This document shows, piece by piece, positions 35,516-46,201 of a DNA stretch of 64,000 nucleotides; the stretch's first letter is position 1, and each line of letters begins with the position of its first letter. The stretch lies in assembly GCA_020638735.1 (NCBI GenBank), contig JACKHZ010000009.1, positions 752,615 to 816,614 of the forward strand. The letters are read 5' to 3'. The DNA comes from Planctomycetota bacterium. GTDB taxonomy: Bacteria; Planctomycetota; UBA1135; UBA2386. The notes under the pieces are model-generated. The model was given only the letters and a program-made list of their open reading frames with translations, made no database searches and was not told the DNA's origin. The position numbers were made by a program, and so were the translations under genes.

Positions 35516-36070
35516 TCACGACTCGATACCCAGCGTTCGCCGGATCTCCGCACCGATCACAGCATCACTCTCGGACAGCGAGAAGCGCACACCACCATCA
35601 CCTGCTCGACCAAGCTCCCCTTCTCGCCGATTCTCAAGAGTCCGCATCTCCGTGAGGACGAGCTCGCCGCCAGAACACCTGACCTCGATCGACGCCCCTC
35701 CACGCATCAAGGCCCGCCAGGACTTCACCCCCAAGCAGCGCAGGATCTCTTCCTGATCTTCCGGGTATGGCTCCTTCGCCATCGACGATTGCTCCAGACA
35801 CGCCCTCAGCGTTGCACCGACCTGAGCATTGGCCTCCGTGGCGGACACCCTCGTCACCGGCAAGCACGAACGAGACAGACCCCCGAAGACCCAATGCGGA
35901 ATGAAGCAGATCTCATCCTCGAGCAGGTAGATCGATGCCGCCTCGACCGACGATTGCACTGGTTCGACTTCTCGTGCTCGACGCGTCGACGGTCGGCGCG
36001 TCGCTCCCACCGCTACCAGCACGCTGCTCAACAAGGCAACAGCACCCGCCACCCAGAGTAGGACCGCCAT
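35516..36070 (-). CDS. Small membrane-anchored protein of unknown function
   Basis: 184 residues. ATG 36070 is directly followed by a membrane helix (AVLLWVAGAVALLSSVLVAVG) and an RRxSTRRAR stretch, giving a probable N-out, C-in orientation by the positive-inside rule. The soluble part has scattered Cys (CFIPHW, RSCLP, ACLEQ, LRCLG, VRCSGG). Codon use is less GC-rich than in the adjacent genes and resembles the 14-21 kb block. No known motif. The VOC gene lies upstream on the same strand, 85 bases away. Confidence 0.65.
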   Translation of the reverse strand: MAVLLWVAGAVALLSSVLVAVGATRRPSTRRAREVEPVQSSVEAASIYLLEDEICFIPHWVFGGLSRSCLPVTRVSATEANAQVGATLRACLEQSSMAKEPYPEDQEEILRCLGVKSWRALMRGGASIEVRCSGGELVLTEMRTLENRREGELGRAGDGGVRFSLSESDAVIGAEIRRTLGIES

Positions 36071-36155
36071 CACCGCACGCCTGTCGACATTGGCGAAGAG
36101 CTTACGTGACGATGCCTGCTGCGAGATGCAGGGCGTGTGCAGCGCCCACCGAGGC

Positions 36156-36545
36156 TCAACCACCCGGCGCCGCGAACACCAGCAGGTGCCCGTCGGGATC
36201 CAGCGAATAGGCGGCGTCGTCGCCCCAGTCGCGCGGCGCCAGCGCGCTGACCTCCCGGGCGCCGGCGGCGAGCGCGCGGGCGTGGCACGCCGCCGGATCG
36301 CCGACGCGCAGGTAGAGCTCGCCGCGCGGCACGCCCGCGGCCGCCCCCGGATCGGGGATCGCGTCGCCGAGCAGGCGGCGGATGCCGGCGAGCGGCATCA
36401 GGCCGAGCACCGCGCCGCCCGGCAGCGCGAACTCGGTCATGCCCGGCACGTCGAGCTGCGGGGCACGCGCCAACGTCGCCGCGTAGAACTCGCGGCTGGC
36501 CGCCTGGTCGGCGACGAACAGGATCAGGTGCGCGGCCTCGGCCAA
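36156..36545 (-). CDS. VOC-superfamily (glyoxalase-like) protein
   Basis: 129 residues, one VOC module: LILFVADQAASREFYAATL at the start (beta strand plus helix), GGAVLGLMP in the middle, GELYLRVGDPAACHARALAAGA for the second half, and LDPDGHLLVF at the end. This fold serves glyoxalases, dioxygenases and resistance proteins. The usual metal-ligand positions are only partly filled (an early His is absent), so the activity is open. The start is probably TTG 36545, only 4 bases after the multicopper oxidase stop, which indicates co-transcription and perhaps translational coupling. Confidence 0.8.
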   Translation of the reverse strand: MAEAAHLILFVADQAASREFYAATLARAPQLDVPGMTEFALPGGAVLGLMPLAGIRRLLGDAIPDPGAAAGVPRGELYLRVGDPAACHARALAAGAREVSALAPRDWGDDAAYSLDPDGHLLVFAAPGG

Positions 36546-36549
36546 GCGT

Positions 36550-38280
36550 TCAGCGCAGCGTCAACGCCTGGTGGGTCGACAGCACGAGCCCGCCCGGCAT
36601 GGTCGTGGTCGCGATCGCCTGCAGCAACTCGCGCGCGCCGATCAGGCCCGGGTCCGTCGGCAGCGCGTAGGGCACGGCGCCATGCCCCGCCGCGTCGCAG
36701 AGGGCGACGCCCAGCAGGCCGGCGGTCGCCGCGTCGATGCGCAGCTCGCCGAACGACACCGTCACGGGAAGCGGCAACTCGGTGCCCGACACGAACACCG
36801 CGCAGACCGAATAGGGCTGCCACTGCAGGTCGATCGTGCCGACGCCGCCGGTCTGGAACGCCGCGGCGTCGCTCGCGATCGTCAGCACCGGCGCCGCCCG
36901 GGTCGGGTCCATGTCGTCGTGGTCGACGCGACCGTCCTGATCGTGATCGCCGGTGAAGTTCACCAGCGTCATCATGCCGCGCATCATGTGCATCATGTGG
37001 TGGCAGTGGAACAGCCACGAACCGGGGTTGTCGGCCGTGTACTGCACCGACCACGCGCTGCCCGGCTGCCCCGACGGCCGCACCAGCACCGTGTCCTTGC
37101 GCGGCGGGTGCGTCGCGCCGCCGGCGGTGCCCATCAGCCGCACGAACTGCCCGTGCAGGTGCATCGGATGCGAGTGCATCATGCCGGCGGTGCCGGTGGA
37201 GTAGTCGAACTGCACGACGTCGCCGAGCGACACCTCGATCGGCGTCACGTTGGGCCAGAACTCGCCGTTGATCGACCAGTTGCCGCCGCCGGGGGCTGGC
37301 TGCATGCCGAGCACGATCGGCTGCACGAGGTCCGGCGTCGCGGTGATCGGCGTGCTCGCCGGCCAGTAGCTCGCCAGCTGGGCGTAGTCGAGCATCGCAC
37401 CCGACGACAGGTTGCCCGGCACCGCGGTCGGCGACGGATCGGCGCCCGCCTGGCCGGCGTAGCGCACGATGCCCCGCACCACGGTCGCGGTGCGGTTCTC
37501 GATCGTCGACACGGCGAGGCTCCAGACGCCGGGGTTGTTGCAGTCGACGATCACGTCGTAGCGCTCGCCGATGCCGATCGGGATCGCCTGCGTGACCACC
37601 GGCTGCAGGCGGCCGCCGTCGGTGTGCGTGACGGTCATCGGATGCCCGTCGAGCGCGACCACGTAGTTGGTCATCGCCGCGACGTTGACGAAGCGCAGCC
37701 GCATGCGCTCGCCGGGCTGCACGGTGATCGTCGCCTGACCGTCGCTGGTCTTGCCGTTGAGCAGGTGACCGGTGTAGGAGCCGCCGGTGTTGGCCGCGTT
37801 CCAGTCGTCGAGCACGATCACGTGGTCGGTGTCGAACGCCGGGTCGTCGGCCGGATTGGCCGGGTCGACGATCAGCACGCCGGCGAGGCCGGAGTCGAGC
37901 TGCGTGTGATGGTCGCTGTGCGGGTGGAACCAGTAGGTGCCCGGCACCAGGTCCGGCAACTCGTAGAGGAACTCCTGCCCCGGCGCGGTCTCCGGCCGCG
38001 AGATCACCTGCATGCCGTCCATGCCCTGCGGCAGCGGCTGACCGTGGAAGTGCAGGATCGTCGATTCGGCGAGGTCGTTGTGCAGCCGCACGCGCAGCGT
38101 CTGCCCCTCGGTCGCGTGCAGCACCGGCGCCGGCAGCGTGCCGTTGTAGAGCCGCGCCGGCTCGCTGGCGTAGCCGGGCCCCAGGTCGACGGTGCCGGCG
38201 GCGGCGGTCAGTTCGTAGTCGACGATGGCCTGGGCCGCGAGCGGTGCGGCGGCCAGGAACGACAGCAGGTGGATGCGCAT
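36550..38280 (-). CDS. Secreted multicopper oxidase with Asp-rich linker and shared C-terminal domain
   Basis: 576 residues with a short signal peptide (LLSFLAAAPLAAQA). Three cupredoxin domains fill about 18-440. All copper motifs are present: HFHGQ (about 74), HPHSDHH (about 119), HPMHLHGQF (about 368) and the type-1/type-3 motif HCHHMMHMMRGMM (about 423), so an active laccase- or copper-oxidase-type enzyme is expected outside the cytoplasm. The Met/His-rich segments GMMHSHPMHLH and MMHMMRGMM are like those of copper-handling oxidases. An EF-hand/dockerin-like turn, DHDQDGRVDHDDMD (about 444), leads into the shared C-terminal domain (463-576). The VOC gene follows 4 bases later. The substrate is unknown. 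Confidence 0.93.
   Translation of the reverse strand: MRIHLLSFLAAAPLAAQAIVDYELTAAAGTVDLGPGYASEPARLYNGTLPAPVLHATEGQTLRVRLHNDLAESTILHFHGQPLPQGMDGMQVISRPETAPGQEFLYELPDLVPGTYWFHPHSDHHTQLDSGLAGVLIVDPANPADDPAFDTDHVIVLDDWNAANTGGSYTGHLLNGKTSDGQATITVQPGERMRLRFVNVAAMTNYVVALDGHPMTVTHTDGGRLQPVVTQAIPIGIGERYDVIVDCNNPGVWSLAVSTIENRTATVVRGIVRYAGQAGADPSPTAVPGNLSSGAMLDYAQLASYWPASTPITATPDLVQPIVLGMQPAPGGGNWSINGEFWPNVTPIEVSLGDVVQFDYSTGTAGMMHSHPMHLHGQFVRLMGTAGGATHPPRKDTVLVRPSGQPGSAWSVQYTADNPGSWLFHCHHMMHMMRGMMTLVNFTGDHDQDGRVDHDDMDPTRAAPVLTIASDAAAFQTGGVGTIDLQWQPYSVCAVFVSGTELPLPVTVSFGELRIDAATAGLLGVALCDAAGHGAVPYALPTDPGLIGARELLQAIATTTMPGGLVLSTHQALTLR
36553..36894 (-). other. Shared C-terminal secretion-associated domain, copy in multicopper oxidase
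   Basis: Residues about 463-576: SVCAVFVSGTELPLPVTV, LRIDAATAGLLGV, DAAGHGAVPYALPTDPGLIGA, QAIATTTMPGGLVLSTHQAL. The order matches the CotH and S8 copies: a TG or GT turn, a Pro turn, DxxG, PxxP, L(I/V)G, then LS. Confidence 0.45.
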
Positions 38281-38420
38281 TCGGTTGGATCAGCAGGCCG
38301 GACGACGGTCGCGGCGTGAGGGGCGGGCGGGCAGCAGACCCGATCGCGCGTGGGGCGACAAGTGGACGCAGTTCGCAGTCGCGGCGCGCGCGTTCGCATC
38401 GGCGTATGCCGGCCCCGCCG

Positions 38421-39677
38421 CTACTCGTAGCGCAGCGCCTCGACCGGGTCGAGCGACGCCGCCTTCCACGCCGGCCACAGGCCGAAGAACAGCCCGACGC
38501 CGCCCGAGCCGGCGAACGCGAACACGCGCGCCCACAGCGGCGTCTCGGTGTGCAGCCTCGGCATCGCCATCGCCACCAGCTGCAGCAGCCCCTCGGCGAC
38601 CAGGAGGCCGATGACGCCGCCGATCGTGCACAGCACCATCGCCTCGATCAGGAACTGGCCGAGGATGTCGCGGCGCCGCGCCCCGACCGCCTTGCGCAGG
38701 CCGATCTCGCGGGTCCGCTCGCGCACCGACACCAGCATGATGTTCATCACGCCGACGCCGCCGACCATGAAGCCGACCGTCGACAGCAGGAACATCACCG
38801 CCAGCGCCGCGAACACGATGTCGTCGAACGACGCGATCAGCGAGTCGGCGGTGCCGACGTCGAAGTTGTCGTCCTCGTTCCAGCGCACGCGGCGCCGGTA
38901 GCGCAACACCTGCACGATCTCGTCGAGCGCCGCGTCGCGCTGCTCCGGCCAGCAGCGCGCGGCGATGAAGAGGTCCTCCTCCCCGGGGTAGTAGCGCTGC
39001 AGCGTCTTGAACGGCGCCAGGAACACCGAGTCCTCGCGGTTGTCGTCGCCGAACGGGCCGTCCTTGCGCTTCTCCAGCGTGCCGACCACGGTGTATTCGT
39101 GCCCGGCGATCAACACCTGCTTGCCGATCGGCGAGCCCGACGGGAACAGCGCCTCGGCCGACTTGAAGCCGAGCACCACCACCGGCGACGCGTGCTCGTT
39201 CTCCTGATCGCTGAAGAAGCGCCCCTCGACGACGACGCGGTTGGCGACCTCGACCTCGTTGGGGAACACGCCGTGCAGGATCGGCGAGTCGATCTCCTCC
39301 TTGCCGTGGCTGGCGCGCTTCAGGAACGTCGGCACGTCGAGCACCGGGCTGACCATCTCGACCGACGGACACAGGTCGCGGATCGCCCAGGCGTCCTCCA
39401 GCGTCAGCTCGCGGCGCAGCCGCTGCTCGCGGGTCCGGCGACCGATCTGCATCATCGGGAAGCGCGTGATGTAGACGTTGTTGGTGCCGAACTGCTCGAC
39501 CTGGTCGACCACCGACTGACGGAAGCCGTTGAGCACCGACGCGACGGCGACCACCATCAGCACGCCGATGAAGATGCCGAGCACGGTCAGGAACGACCGC
39601 ATGCGGTTGGCGAGCAGCGTCTCGAACGCGAGGCGCGTGCCCTCCCAGGTGGCGAACAGGCTGCGGCGCAGGTTCAT
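38421..39677 (-). CDS. MacB/FtsX-type ABC transporter permease (second of two)
   Basis: 418 residues, without a fused ATPase. Helix 1 is near residues 28-50 (TVLGIFIGVLMVVAVASVLNG), then an extracytoplasmic MacB core domain (about 55-290), then three helices (about 290-400) with the family motif VGVMNIMLVSVRERTREIGLRKAVGA (near 318, shown in part), ending in DPVEALRYE. Such permeases drive substrate movement from the periplasm by mechanotransmission rather than a channel. It is last in the operon and starts (ATG 39677) 20 bases after the related permease. It pairs naturally with the ATPase at 40912. The substrate is unknown (lipoprotein, peptide or drug). Confidence 0.9.
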   Translation of the reverse strand: MNLRRSLFATWEGTRLAFETLLANRMRSFLTVLGIFIGVLMVVAVASVLNGFRQSVVDQVEQFGTNNVYITRFPMMQIGRRTREQRLRRELTLEDAWAIRDLCPSVEMVSPVLDVPTFLKRASHGKEEIDSPILHGVFPNEVEVANRVVVEGRFFSDQENEHASPVVVLGFKSAEALFPSGSPIGKQVLIAGHEYTVVGTLEKRKDGPFGDDNREDSVFLAPFKTLQRYYPGEEDLFIAARCWPEQRDAALDEIVQVLRYRRRVRWNEDDNFDVGTADSLIASFDDIVFAALAVMFLLSTVGFMVGGVGVMNIMLVSVRERTREIGLRKAVGARRRDILGQFLIEAMVLCTIGGVIGLLVAEGLLQLVAMAMPRLHTETPLWARVFAFAGSGGVGLFFGLWPAWKAASLDPVEALRYE

Positions 39678-39697
39678 CGACGATCGTCCATTCGCGG

Positions 39698-41661
<1,964 letters not shown>

Positions 41662-41675
41662 CGGCTGCGCCTCGC

Positions 41676-43124
41676 CTAGCGCCGCGGCGCCTGCCAGGCG
41701 CGCTGCCGCTTGGGGTCGATCTCGACGCGGTCCCACTCGGCCAGCGTGCGCAGCTTGTCGTGCGGGCCGCTGATCACCTGTTCGCCGTCGGCGAGCCCTT
41801 CGAGCAGCTCGAAGTCCGCGCCGCCCGCGATGCCGGTCTTGACCGGGCGGAACCGCGCGAAGCCGTCGGCGATGACGAACACGCCCTCGAGCTCCTTCTT
41901 GTCGCGGCGCGAGCTGCCGTCGTCGGCGGCCATGACCTCGCCCGCGGCCGGCTTCGGCGGCGGCTGGTAGGCGCCTTCGGCGTCGAGCTCGACCTCGCGC
42001 GCGACCACCACGCCGAGCGGCACGACGAGGCAGCTCTCGCGGGTGTCGGTGACGATGTCGGCGGTGGCGATGAAGCCCGGCCGCAGCGTCTCCGGCGGGT
42101 TCTCCAGCCGCACCACCACCTTGAACTCGTTGCCTTCCTGGTTGTCGGTGCTCTGGATCGGGCTCTGGCCGATCTCGGTGACGACGCCCTTCATCTCGAG
42201 GTCGCGGATCGCGTCGACCTCGACCACGGCGACCTGGCCGAGGCGCACCGAGACGATGTCCGCCTCCGACACCTCGATCTCGGCCTCGATCACCGACATG
42301 TCGGCGATCGTCATCAGCGTCGCGATCGGGTTGGACTGGATGCCGGGCACGGCGCGCTCGCCCTTCTCGACGTTGCAGGCGGTGATCAGGCCGCCGAGCG
42401 GCGACTTGATGACGGTCTTGGCCAGCATGTCCTCGGCGCGGGCGAGTCCGGCGCGCGCCACCGCCACCTGGCTGTCGATGCGCTGCCGGGTCGTCTTGGC
42501 CGCCTCGATCTGCGTCTCCATCGACTTGCACTGCGCCTCGGCCTGCTCGAGCCGGGCCTGCTGCAGGTCGAAGCGCTGCTTGGCCAGCCGCGCCTCGGCG
42601 GCGGCGACCTCGAACTCCTCGCTGCCGATCAGCCCTTCCTGGAACAGCTCTTCCTTGCGCCGGTACGACGCCTCGGCGCGTTCGCGCGAGATGTCGGCCT
42701 GCTCGCGCTCGACCTTGACGCTGGCCAGCGCAACCTTCTGCGTCGCCAGGTTGGCCTCGGCGTAGGTGACGCCGACGTCGGCGTTGGCGACGTCGGCGAG
42801 CGCCGCGGCGACCTGCGCCCTGGCGGAGGCCACCTCGGCCTGCAGCTGGGTGTCGTCGAGCCGCAGCAACACGTCGCCGGCCGCGACGTGCGCGCCCTCC
42901 TCGACCAGCAGCTCGACGATCACGCCGGCCACCTCGGCCTGGATGTCGACGAACTCCTGGGCGCGGATCTTGCCCGTCGCCTTGACCTTGGCCTCGAGCT
43001 TGGGGATGCGCTCGACCTTGGTCACGGTGACCATCGTCGGCGCCTTGGGCTTCATCGCCGCCCAGGTGATACCGCCGACGACGGCGACACCGAGGGCGAG
43101 CAGGACGATGGTCGAGAACTTCAT
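41676..43124 (-). CDS. MacA/HlyD-type periplasmic adaptor (membrane fusion protein)
   Basis: 482 residues. An N-terminal membrane anchor ([19 protein letters not shown]) is followed by a lipoyl-like beta part ([20 protein letters not shown] region, [15 protein letters not shown]), a long alpha-helical hairpin (about 90-215, many Ala/Glu/Gln heptads), then beta-barrel parts ([21 protein letters not shown]). It should bridge the inner-membrane ABC complex to an outer-membrane channel, but no TolC gene is in this operon. An internal charged linker near residue 400 ([11 protein letters not shown]) is unusual. ATG 43124 is chosen because it directly precedes the anchor. Confidence 0.92.
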   Translation of the reverse strand: MKFSTIVLLALGVAVVGGITWAAMKPKAPTMVTVTKVERIPKLEAKVKATGKIRAQEFVDIQAEVAGVIVELLVEEGAHVAAGDVLLRLDDTQLQAEVASARAQVAAALADVANADVGVTYAEANLATQKVALASVKVEREQADISRERAEASYRRKEELFQEGLIGSEEFEVAAAEARLAKQRFDLQQARLEQAEAQCKSMETQIEAAKTTRQRIDSQVAVARAGLARAEDMLAKTVIKSPLGGLITACNVEKGERAVPGIQSNPIATLMTIADMSVIEAEIEVSEADIVSVRLGQVAVVEVDAIRDLEMKGVVTEIGQSPIQSTDNQEGNEFKVVVRLENPPETLRPGFIATADIVTDTRESCLVVPLGVVVAREVELDAEGAYQPPPKPAAGEVMAADDGSSRRDKKELEGVFVIADGFARFRPVKTGIAGGADFELLEGLADGEQVISGPHDKLRTLAEWDRVEIDPKRQRAWQAPRR

Positions 43125-43352
43125 GCGGGGGGCAGACGTGCGGGCTGGCGGCGGGCGCCGCGTGCAGACGAGAGGGAGAAGGTGCAGGGCGGCGGGCCGG
43201 GCTGCAAGGGAAACGAGAGCGGCGCCATGTGGCCGGGCGGCCGGAGATCCTGCCGCGGCGACCGCGAAGGTCAGCGGGCGGAGCGCACGCTGGCTCGCGC
43301 CGCATGGCCGTCCGTGCGGCGGCACGCCTCGCCAACCCCGCGTCGGCGGCGG
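43125..43352. other. Non-coding gap within the export operon
   Basis: 228 bases between the two adaptor genes on the same strand. I see no convincing reading frame, promoter box or long inverted repeat. A frame runs into it from the 41676 gene, but its Arg/Pro/Ala residues look non-coding. Confidence 0.4.
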
Positions 43353-44315
43353 TCACTTCGCCGGCAGCGCGAGCTCCACCGCCACGCCGGCGAGCCAACC
43401 GTCCGTCGCCTCGAGCAGCGCCGCGCCGGCGAACAACCCGGTGTCGGAGACGGCGACCAGGTCGACCGCCTCGAGCGCGGCGACGCCGCGACGCTCGCCC
43501 TGCCGCACCTCCAGCTGCCTGGCCTGCCGCAGCTGGGCGACGTGCTCCGCCGACGTCGTGAACACGACCCGCAGCCGCGACACGTCGACCAGCTCGACCA
43601 GCACCTGCTCGCGAACCCCGACCAGTTGACCCGGCACCGCGTGCACGCGGTGCACGTGGCCGGCGAACGGCGCCCGCACCTGCAGGGCGTCGAGCGCCAG
43701 CTCGGCGGCCTGCAGGTCGGCGCGGTGCAGCTCGACGCCGGCGCGCGCGGCCTGCAGGCCGGCCTCGGCGCGGCCGACCTCGAGCCGCGCGATCGCCACC
43801 TGCTCCTGGGCGTTCTTGACCTGCTGCCCGAGCACCTGCCAGGTCTCGCGATACCGCAGCACCTCGACGTGCGCCTGCTGCACGTCGGCGCGCGACGCGC
43901 GACCGGCCTGCACGAGCACCTCGAGCTGCTGCTCGTGCGCTTCGGCGGCGTCCATCATCTCCTTGGCGCGCGGCAGCCCGTCGCCGGCGGACTTGCCGTC
44001 GCGCTCCGCCACCGCCAGCTGCCGGGTCGCGACCTCGAGCCCGAGGCGCGCCTGCTCGGCTTCCGCCTCGGCCGCGGCGAGGACCGCGCGCGCCGCCCGC
44101 ACCTGCACCTCAGCGCCCGGGTCCTCGAGGCGCACCAGCAGCTGTCCGGCCGCGACGAGGTCGCCGCGGGCGACCGCCAGCCCGGCGACGCGGCCGGCCG
44201 CGGCGGCCTGCACCGCCAGCTCGCGGAACGGCACCAGCTCGCCGATCGCCACGGACTGGGCAGACGCGGCGGCGAGCAGCGACGACAGGAGCGACGAGAG
44301 GGCCAGGTGCTTCAT
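43353..44315 (-). CDS. Second periplasmic adaptor-like protein (HlyD family, small)
   Basis: 320 residues with a Sec signal peptide ([17 protein letters not shown]). It has the same plan as an RND/ABC adaptor but is shorter: lipoyl-like half ([27 protein letters not shown], in part), an Ala/Glu-rich helical hairpin (about 70-200), the return strand [23 protein letters not shown] and a barrel segment. It lacks the C-terminal membrane-proximal domain. Being first in the operon, 228 bases before the MacA-like gene, it may be a second adaptor subunit. The 18-base repeat at 44362-44379 lies 47 bases before its start. Confidence 0.85.
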   Translation of the reverse strand: MKHLALSSLLSSLLAAASAQSVAIGELVPFRELAVQAAAAGRVAGLAVARGDLVAAGQLLVRLEDPGAEVQVRAARAVLAAAEAEAEQARLGLEVATRQLAVAERDGKSAGDGLPRAKEMMDAAEAHEQQLEVLVQAGRASRADVQQAHVEVLRYRETWQVLGQQVKNAQEQVAIARLEVGRAEAGLQAARAGVELHRADLQAAELALDALQVRAPFAGHVHRVHAVPGQLVGVREQVLVELVDVSRLRVVFTTSAEHVAQLRQARQLEVRQGERRGVAALEAVDLVAVSDTGLFAGAALLEATDGWLAGVAVELALPAK

Positions 44316-44361
44316 GCGGGCGATGGGCGCGGGGGTTCCGGACGCGCTTGCCCACCGGGTG

Positions 44362-44379
44362 TATCCGCAGCCGCGCCGG
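44362..44379 (-). repeat. 18-base intergenic repeat, copy 2
   Basis: The same 18 bases as at 4805-4822, again upstream of a leftward gene for an exported protein and in the same orientation to it, here in the divergent gap between the export operon and the 44476 gene. Confidence 0.3.
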
Positions 44380-44475
44380 ACGAACAGCGCCGCCCCCCCG
44401 CGGTGCCAGCGGCGATTCGCCCCGCCGCCGCCGAAATCGGCAAGCACGCCCCCGCGGGCGGCCGATGCCGATGGC

Positions 44476-44856
44476 ATGGAAAAGCGCGACGCGGTGTTCT
44501 TGCTGGCCCTGCTCGGCGCCGGCGGCTACGCGACCTGGGCCCACTGGGACACGATCTCCGCGCGCCTCGGCCTCGACGAGTTCGAGCCCGGCGGCATCAA
44601 GGCCGTGAGCCTGGCCAAGAACGGCTTCGACTTCGAGGCCGGGACCGCCAACTGGCAGTACCTGCAGACGCGCGCCGACCAGGACGAGATCGAGCTGCCG
44701 CACGACGCGTGGACGGCGCAGTCGGCCGGCGACAACCGCTTCGTCGTCACCGCGCGCTGGCGCGAACACGACCTCGAGCAGCGGCGCGAGTTCGACGTCG
44801 ACATCGTCACCTGCGCGGTCGCCTACCGCGGCGAGGACCCGGCGCCGCCGCGCTGA
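44476..44856 (+). CDS. Small membrane-anchored protein of unknown function
   Basis: 126 residues. ATG 44476 is followed by a hydrophobic helix (AVFLLALLGAGGYATWAHW), then an acidic soluble domain with strands (FRFVVTARW-like segment NRFVVTARW, REFDVDIVTCAVAYRGE). It is short and unassigned. It is divergent from the export operon and convergent with the patatin gene. Confidence 0.65.
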   Translation: MEKRDAVFLLALLGAGGYATWAHWDTISARLGLDEFEPGGIKAVSLAKNGFDFEAGTANWQYLQTRADQDEIELPHDAWTAQSAGDNRFVVTARWREHDLEQRREFDVDIVTCAVAYRGEDPAPPR

Positions 44857-44860
44857 GCCG

Positions 44861-44874
44861 CGCGCTCCGGCGCG
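44861..44874. terminator. Short hairpin between convergent genes
   Basis: CGCGC (44861-44865), TCCG, GCGCG (44870-44874): a 5-4-5 stem-loop in the 21-base gap between the 44476 gene and the patatin gene. It is weak because simple GC-rich sequence can form this by chance. Confidence 0.25.
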
Positions 44875-44877
44875 AAC

Positions 44878-46065
44878 CTACAGGTTGCGCAGCCGGATCG
44901 CGTCGGTCGGGCAGTTGCGCTCGCAGGCCATGTCGCGCGTGCACTCGTAGTTGTGCAGCTTGCGCACCACGCTGCCGAGCGGCACCGCGGCGTAGCCGTG
45001 CGTCGCGCAGGTCGCGGCGCAGATGCCGCAGTGGATGCAGGCGTTCATGTCGACGTCGAGCACGACGTGGTCGCGCGGCCGCTGCACCATGCGGTCCTCC
45101 TCGGCCACCGCCTGCGGATCGCACAGGTAGCGGGTCAGCGGGTGCGTGGTCAGCACCTCGATCGCCTCGCGCTCGCCGAGCCGCACGACCTCGTTGACGT
45201 CGGGCATGTCGAGCAGGCCGAGGTGCGAGACCTTCGGCTTGATGACCACCGTGCGGTCGTCGACGTAGCGGTGCAGGTTGTGTTCGTTGAGCGCGAGGCC
45301 CATGACCTCGTAGGTCTGGAAGACGATGTGCGGCAGGCTGGCGCGATACGGCGTCGGCTGCTGCAGGTTGCGGTGCGACAGGTCGACGGCGATCACCAGC
45401 TCGGCCTGCCGCGCGCGCGCGATGCGCAGCGCCAGCGTCTCGGTCATGCCGCCGTCGATGTAGTGGTCGCCCTCGATCTCCGCCGGCTCGAAGATCGTCG
45501 GCAGGCAGGCGCTGGCGTAGACCGCGTCGGCGACCGGCACGGTGTCGGCGCCGGGCATGCCGAAGAACCGCGACGCGCCGGTGGTCAGCGACAGCGCGTT
45601 GCAGAAGAACGGCCGCGGCAGCTCGGCGAAGGCGCGCTCCGGCAGCCACTTCTGCAGCAGACCGCGGAACGTGCGGCCCTTGTAGACCGAGGCGTGGCGA
45701 TAGCCCTTGACCAGGAACTTCAGCAGGTTGAGGCGGAAGTAGTCCTTCAGCGAGATCTCGCCGGCGGCCTCCTCCATCTCGTGGCTGTCGCGGCCCGACG
45801 CGTACAGCCCGCCCATCACCGCTCCCATGCTGGTGCCGACGACCTCGTCGACGATCAGCCCGAGCCGCTCGATGGCGCGCACGATGCCGATGTGACAGAA
45901 GCCGCGCATGCCGCCGCCGCCGAACACCAGCACGGTGCGCGGCCGCGTCGACCGCAGCGGCTCACGCAGCACCGCCGCGCGCTCCTGTGCGACGACGTGC
46001 CCGTTGGTCCCGTTCTGGGACGCGCGGTGGCGTGCGTCGTCGTGATCCCGGTCAGGTGCGTCCAC
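44878..46065 (-). CDS. Patatin-like phospholipase fused to a C-terminal ferredoxin-like domain
   Basis: 395 residues. The catalytic patatin domain (about 42-290) has the glycine-rich oxyanion loop GGGGMRG (about 48), the nucleophile GTSMG (about 76) and the DGG aspartate (about 203), so a Ser/Asp acyl hydrolase on lipids is expected. The last 60 residues carry an iron-sulfur motif: CIHCGICAATC (CxxCxxCxxxC, about 343), the four ligands of a 4Fe-4S cluster, then CTRDMACERNCP (about 374), where only three Cys with odd spacing occur, so a second cluster is doubtful. The start is probably GTG 46065. It is divergent from the beta-oxidation operon, which fits lipid breakdown. Other patatins rarely carry such a tail. 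Confidence 0.85.
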   Translation of the reverse strand: MDAPDRDHDDARHRASQNGTNGHVVAQERAAVLREPLRSTRPRTVLVFGGGGMRGFCHIGIVRAIERLGLIVDEVVGTSMGAVMGGLYASGRDSHEMEEAAGEISLKDYFRLNLLKFLVKGYRHASVYKGRTFRGLLQKWLPERAFAELPRPFFCNALSLTTGASRFFGMPGADTVPVADAVYASACLPTIFEPAEIEGDHYIDGGMTETLALRIARARQAELVIAVDLSHRNLQQPTPYRASLPHIVFQTYEVMGLALNEHNLHRYVDDRTVVIKPKVSHLGLLDMPDVNEVVRLGEREAIEVLTTHPLTRYLCDPQAVAEEDRMVQRPRDHVVLDVDMNACIHCGICAATCATHGYAAVPLGSVVRKLHNYECTRDMACERNCPTDAIRLRNL

Positions 46066-46118
46066 TGGTCATGCGACGGGCGCGGTGTACGGAGCTCGCG
46101 CGCCCTGCTCCCCTCACT

Positions 46119-46129
46119 AGATCGGATCT
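46119..46129. promoter_or_regulatory. Short palindrome in the patatin / beta-oxidation divergent region
   Basis: AGATC-G-GATCT is a perfect 5-1-5 palindrome between the divergent lipid genes, 73 bases before ATG 46202. It is an operator candidate with no further support. Confidence 0.25.
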
Positions 46130-46136
46130 GCGCCGA

Positions 46137-46157
46137 GGTTGCCTGAAGGACGCAACC
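46137..46157. promoter_or_regulatory. Inverted repeat (operator candidate) before the beta-oxidation operon
   Basis: GGTTGC (46137-46142) and GCAACC (46152-46157) form a perfect 6-9-6 inverted repeat 45 bases before the ligase start. The 21-base span fits a TetR-family type site, as in several fatty-acid regulators, but no regulator gene is nearby. Confidence 0.35.
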
Positions 46158-46201
46158 GACGCCGGTCGAAGACTAGAGAACACCCGGGAGGCATGGTCCG
46201 A

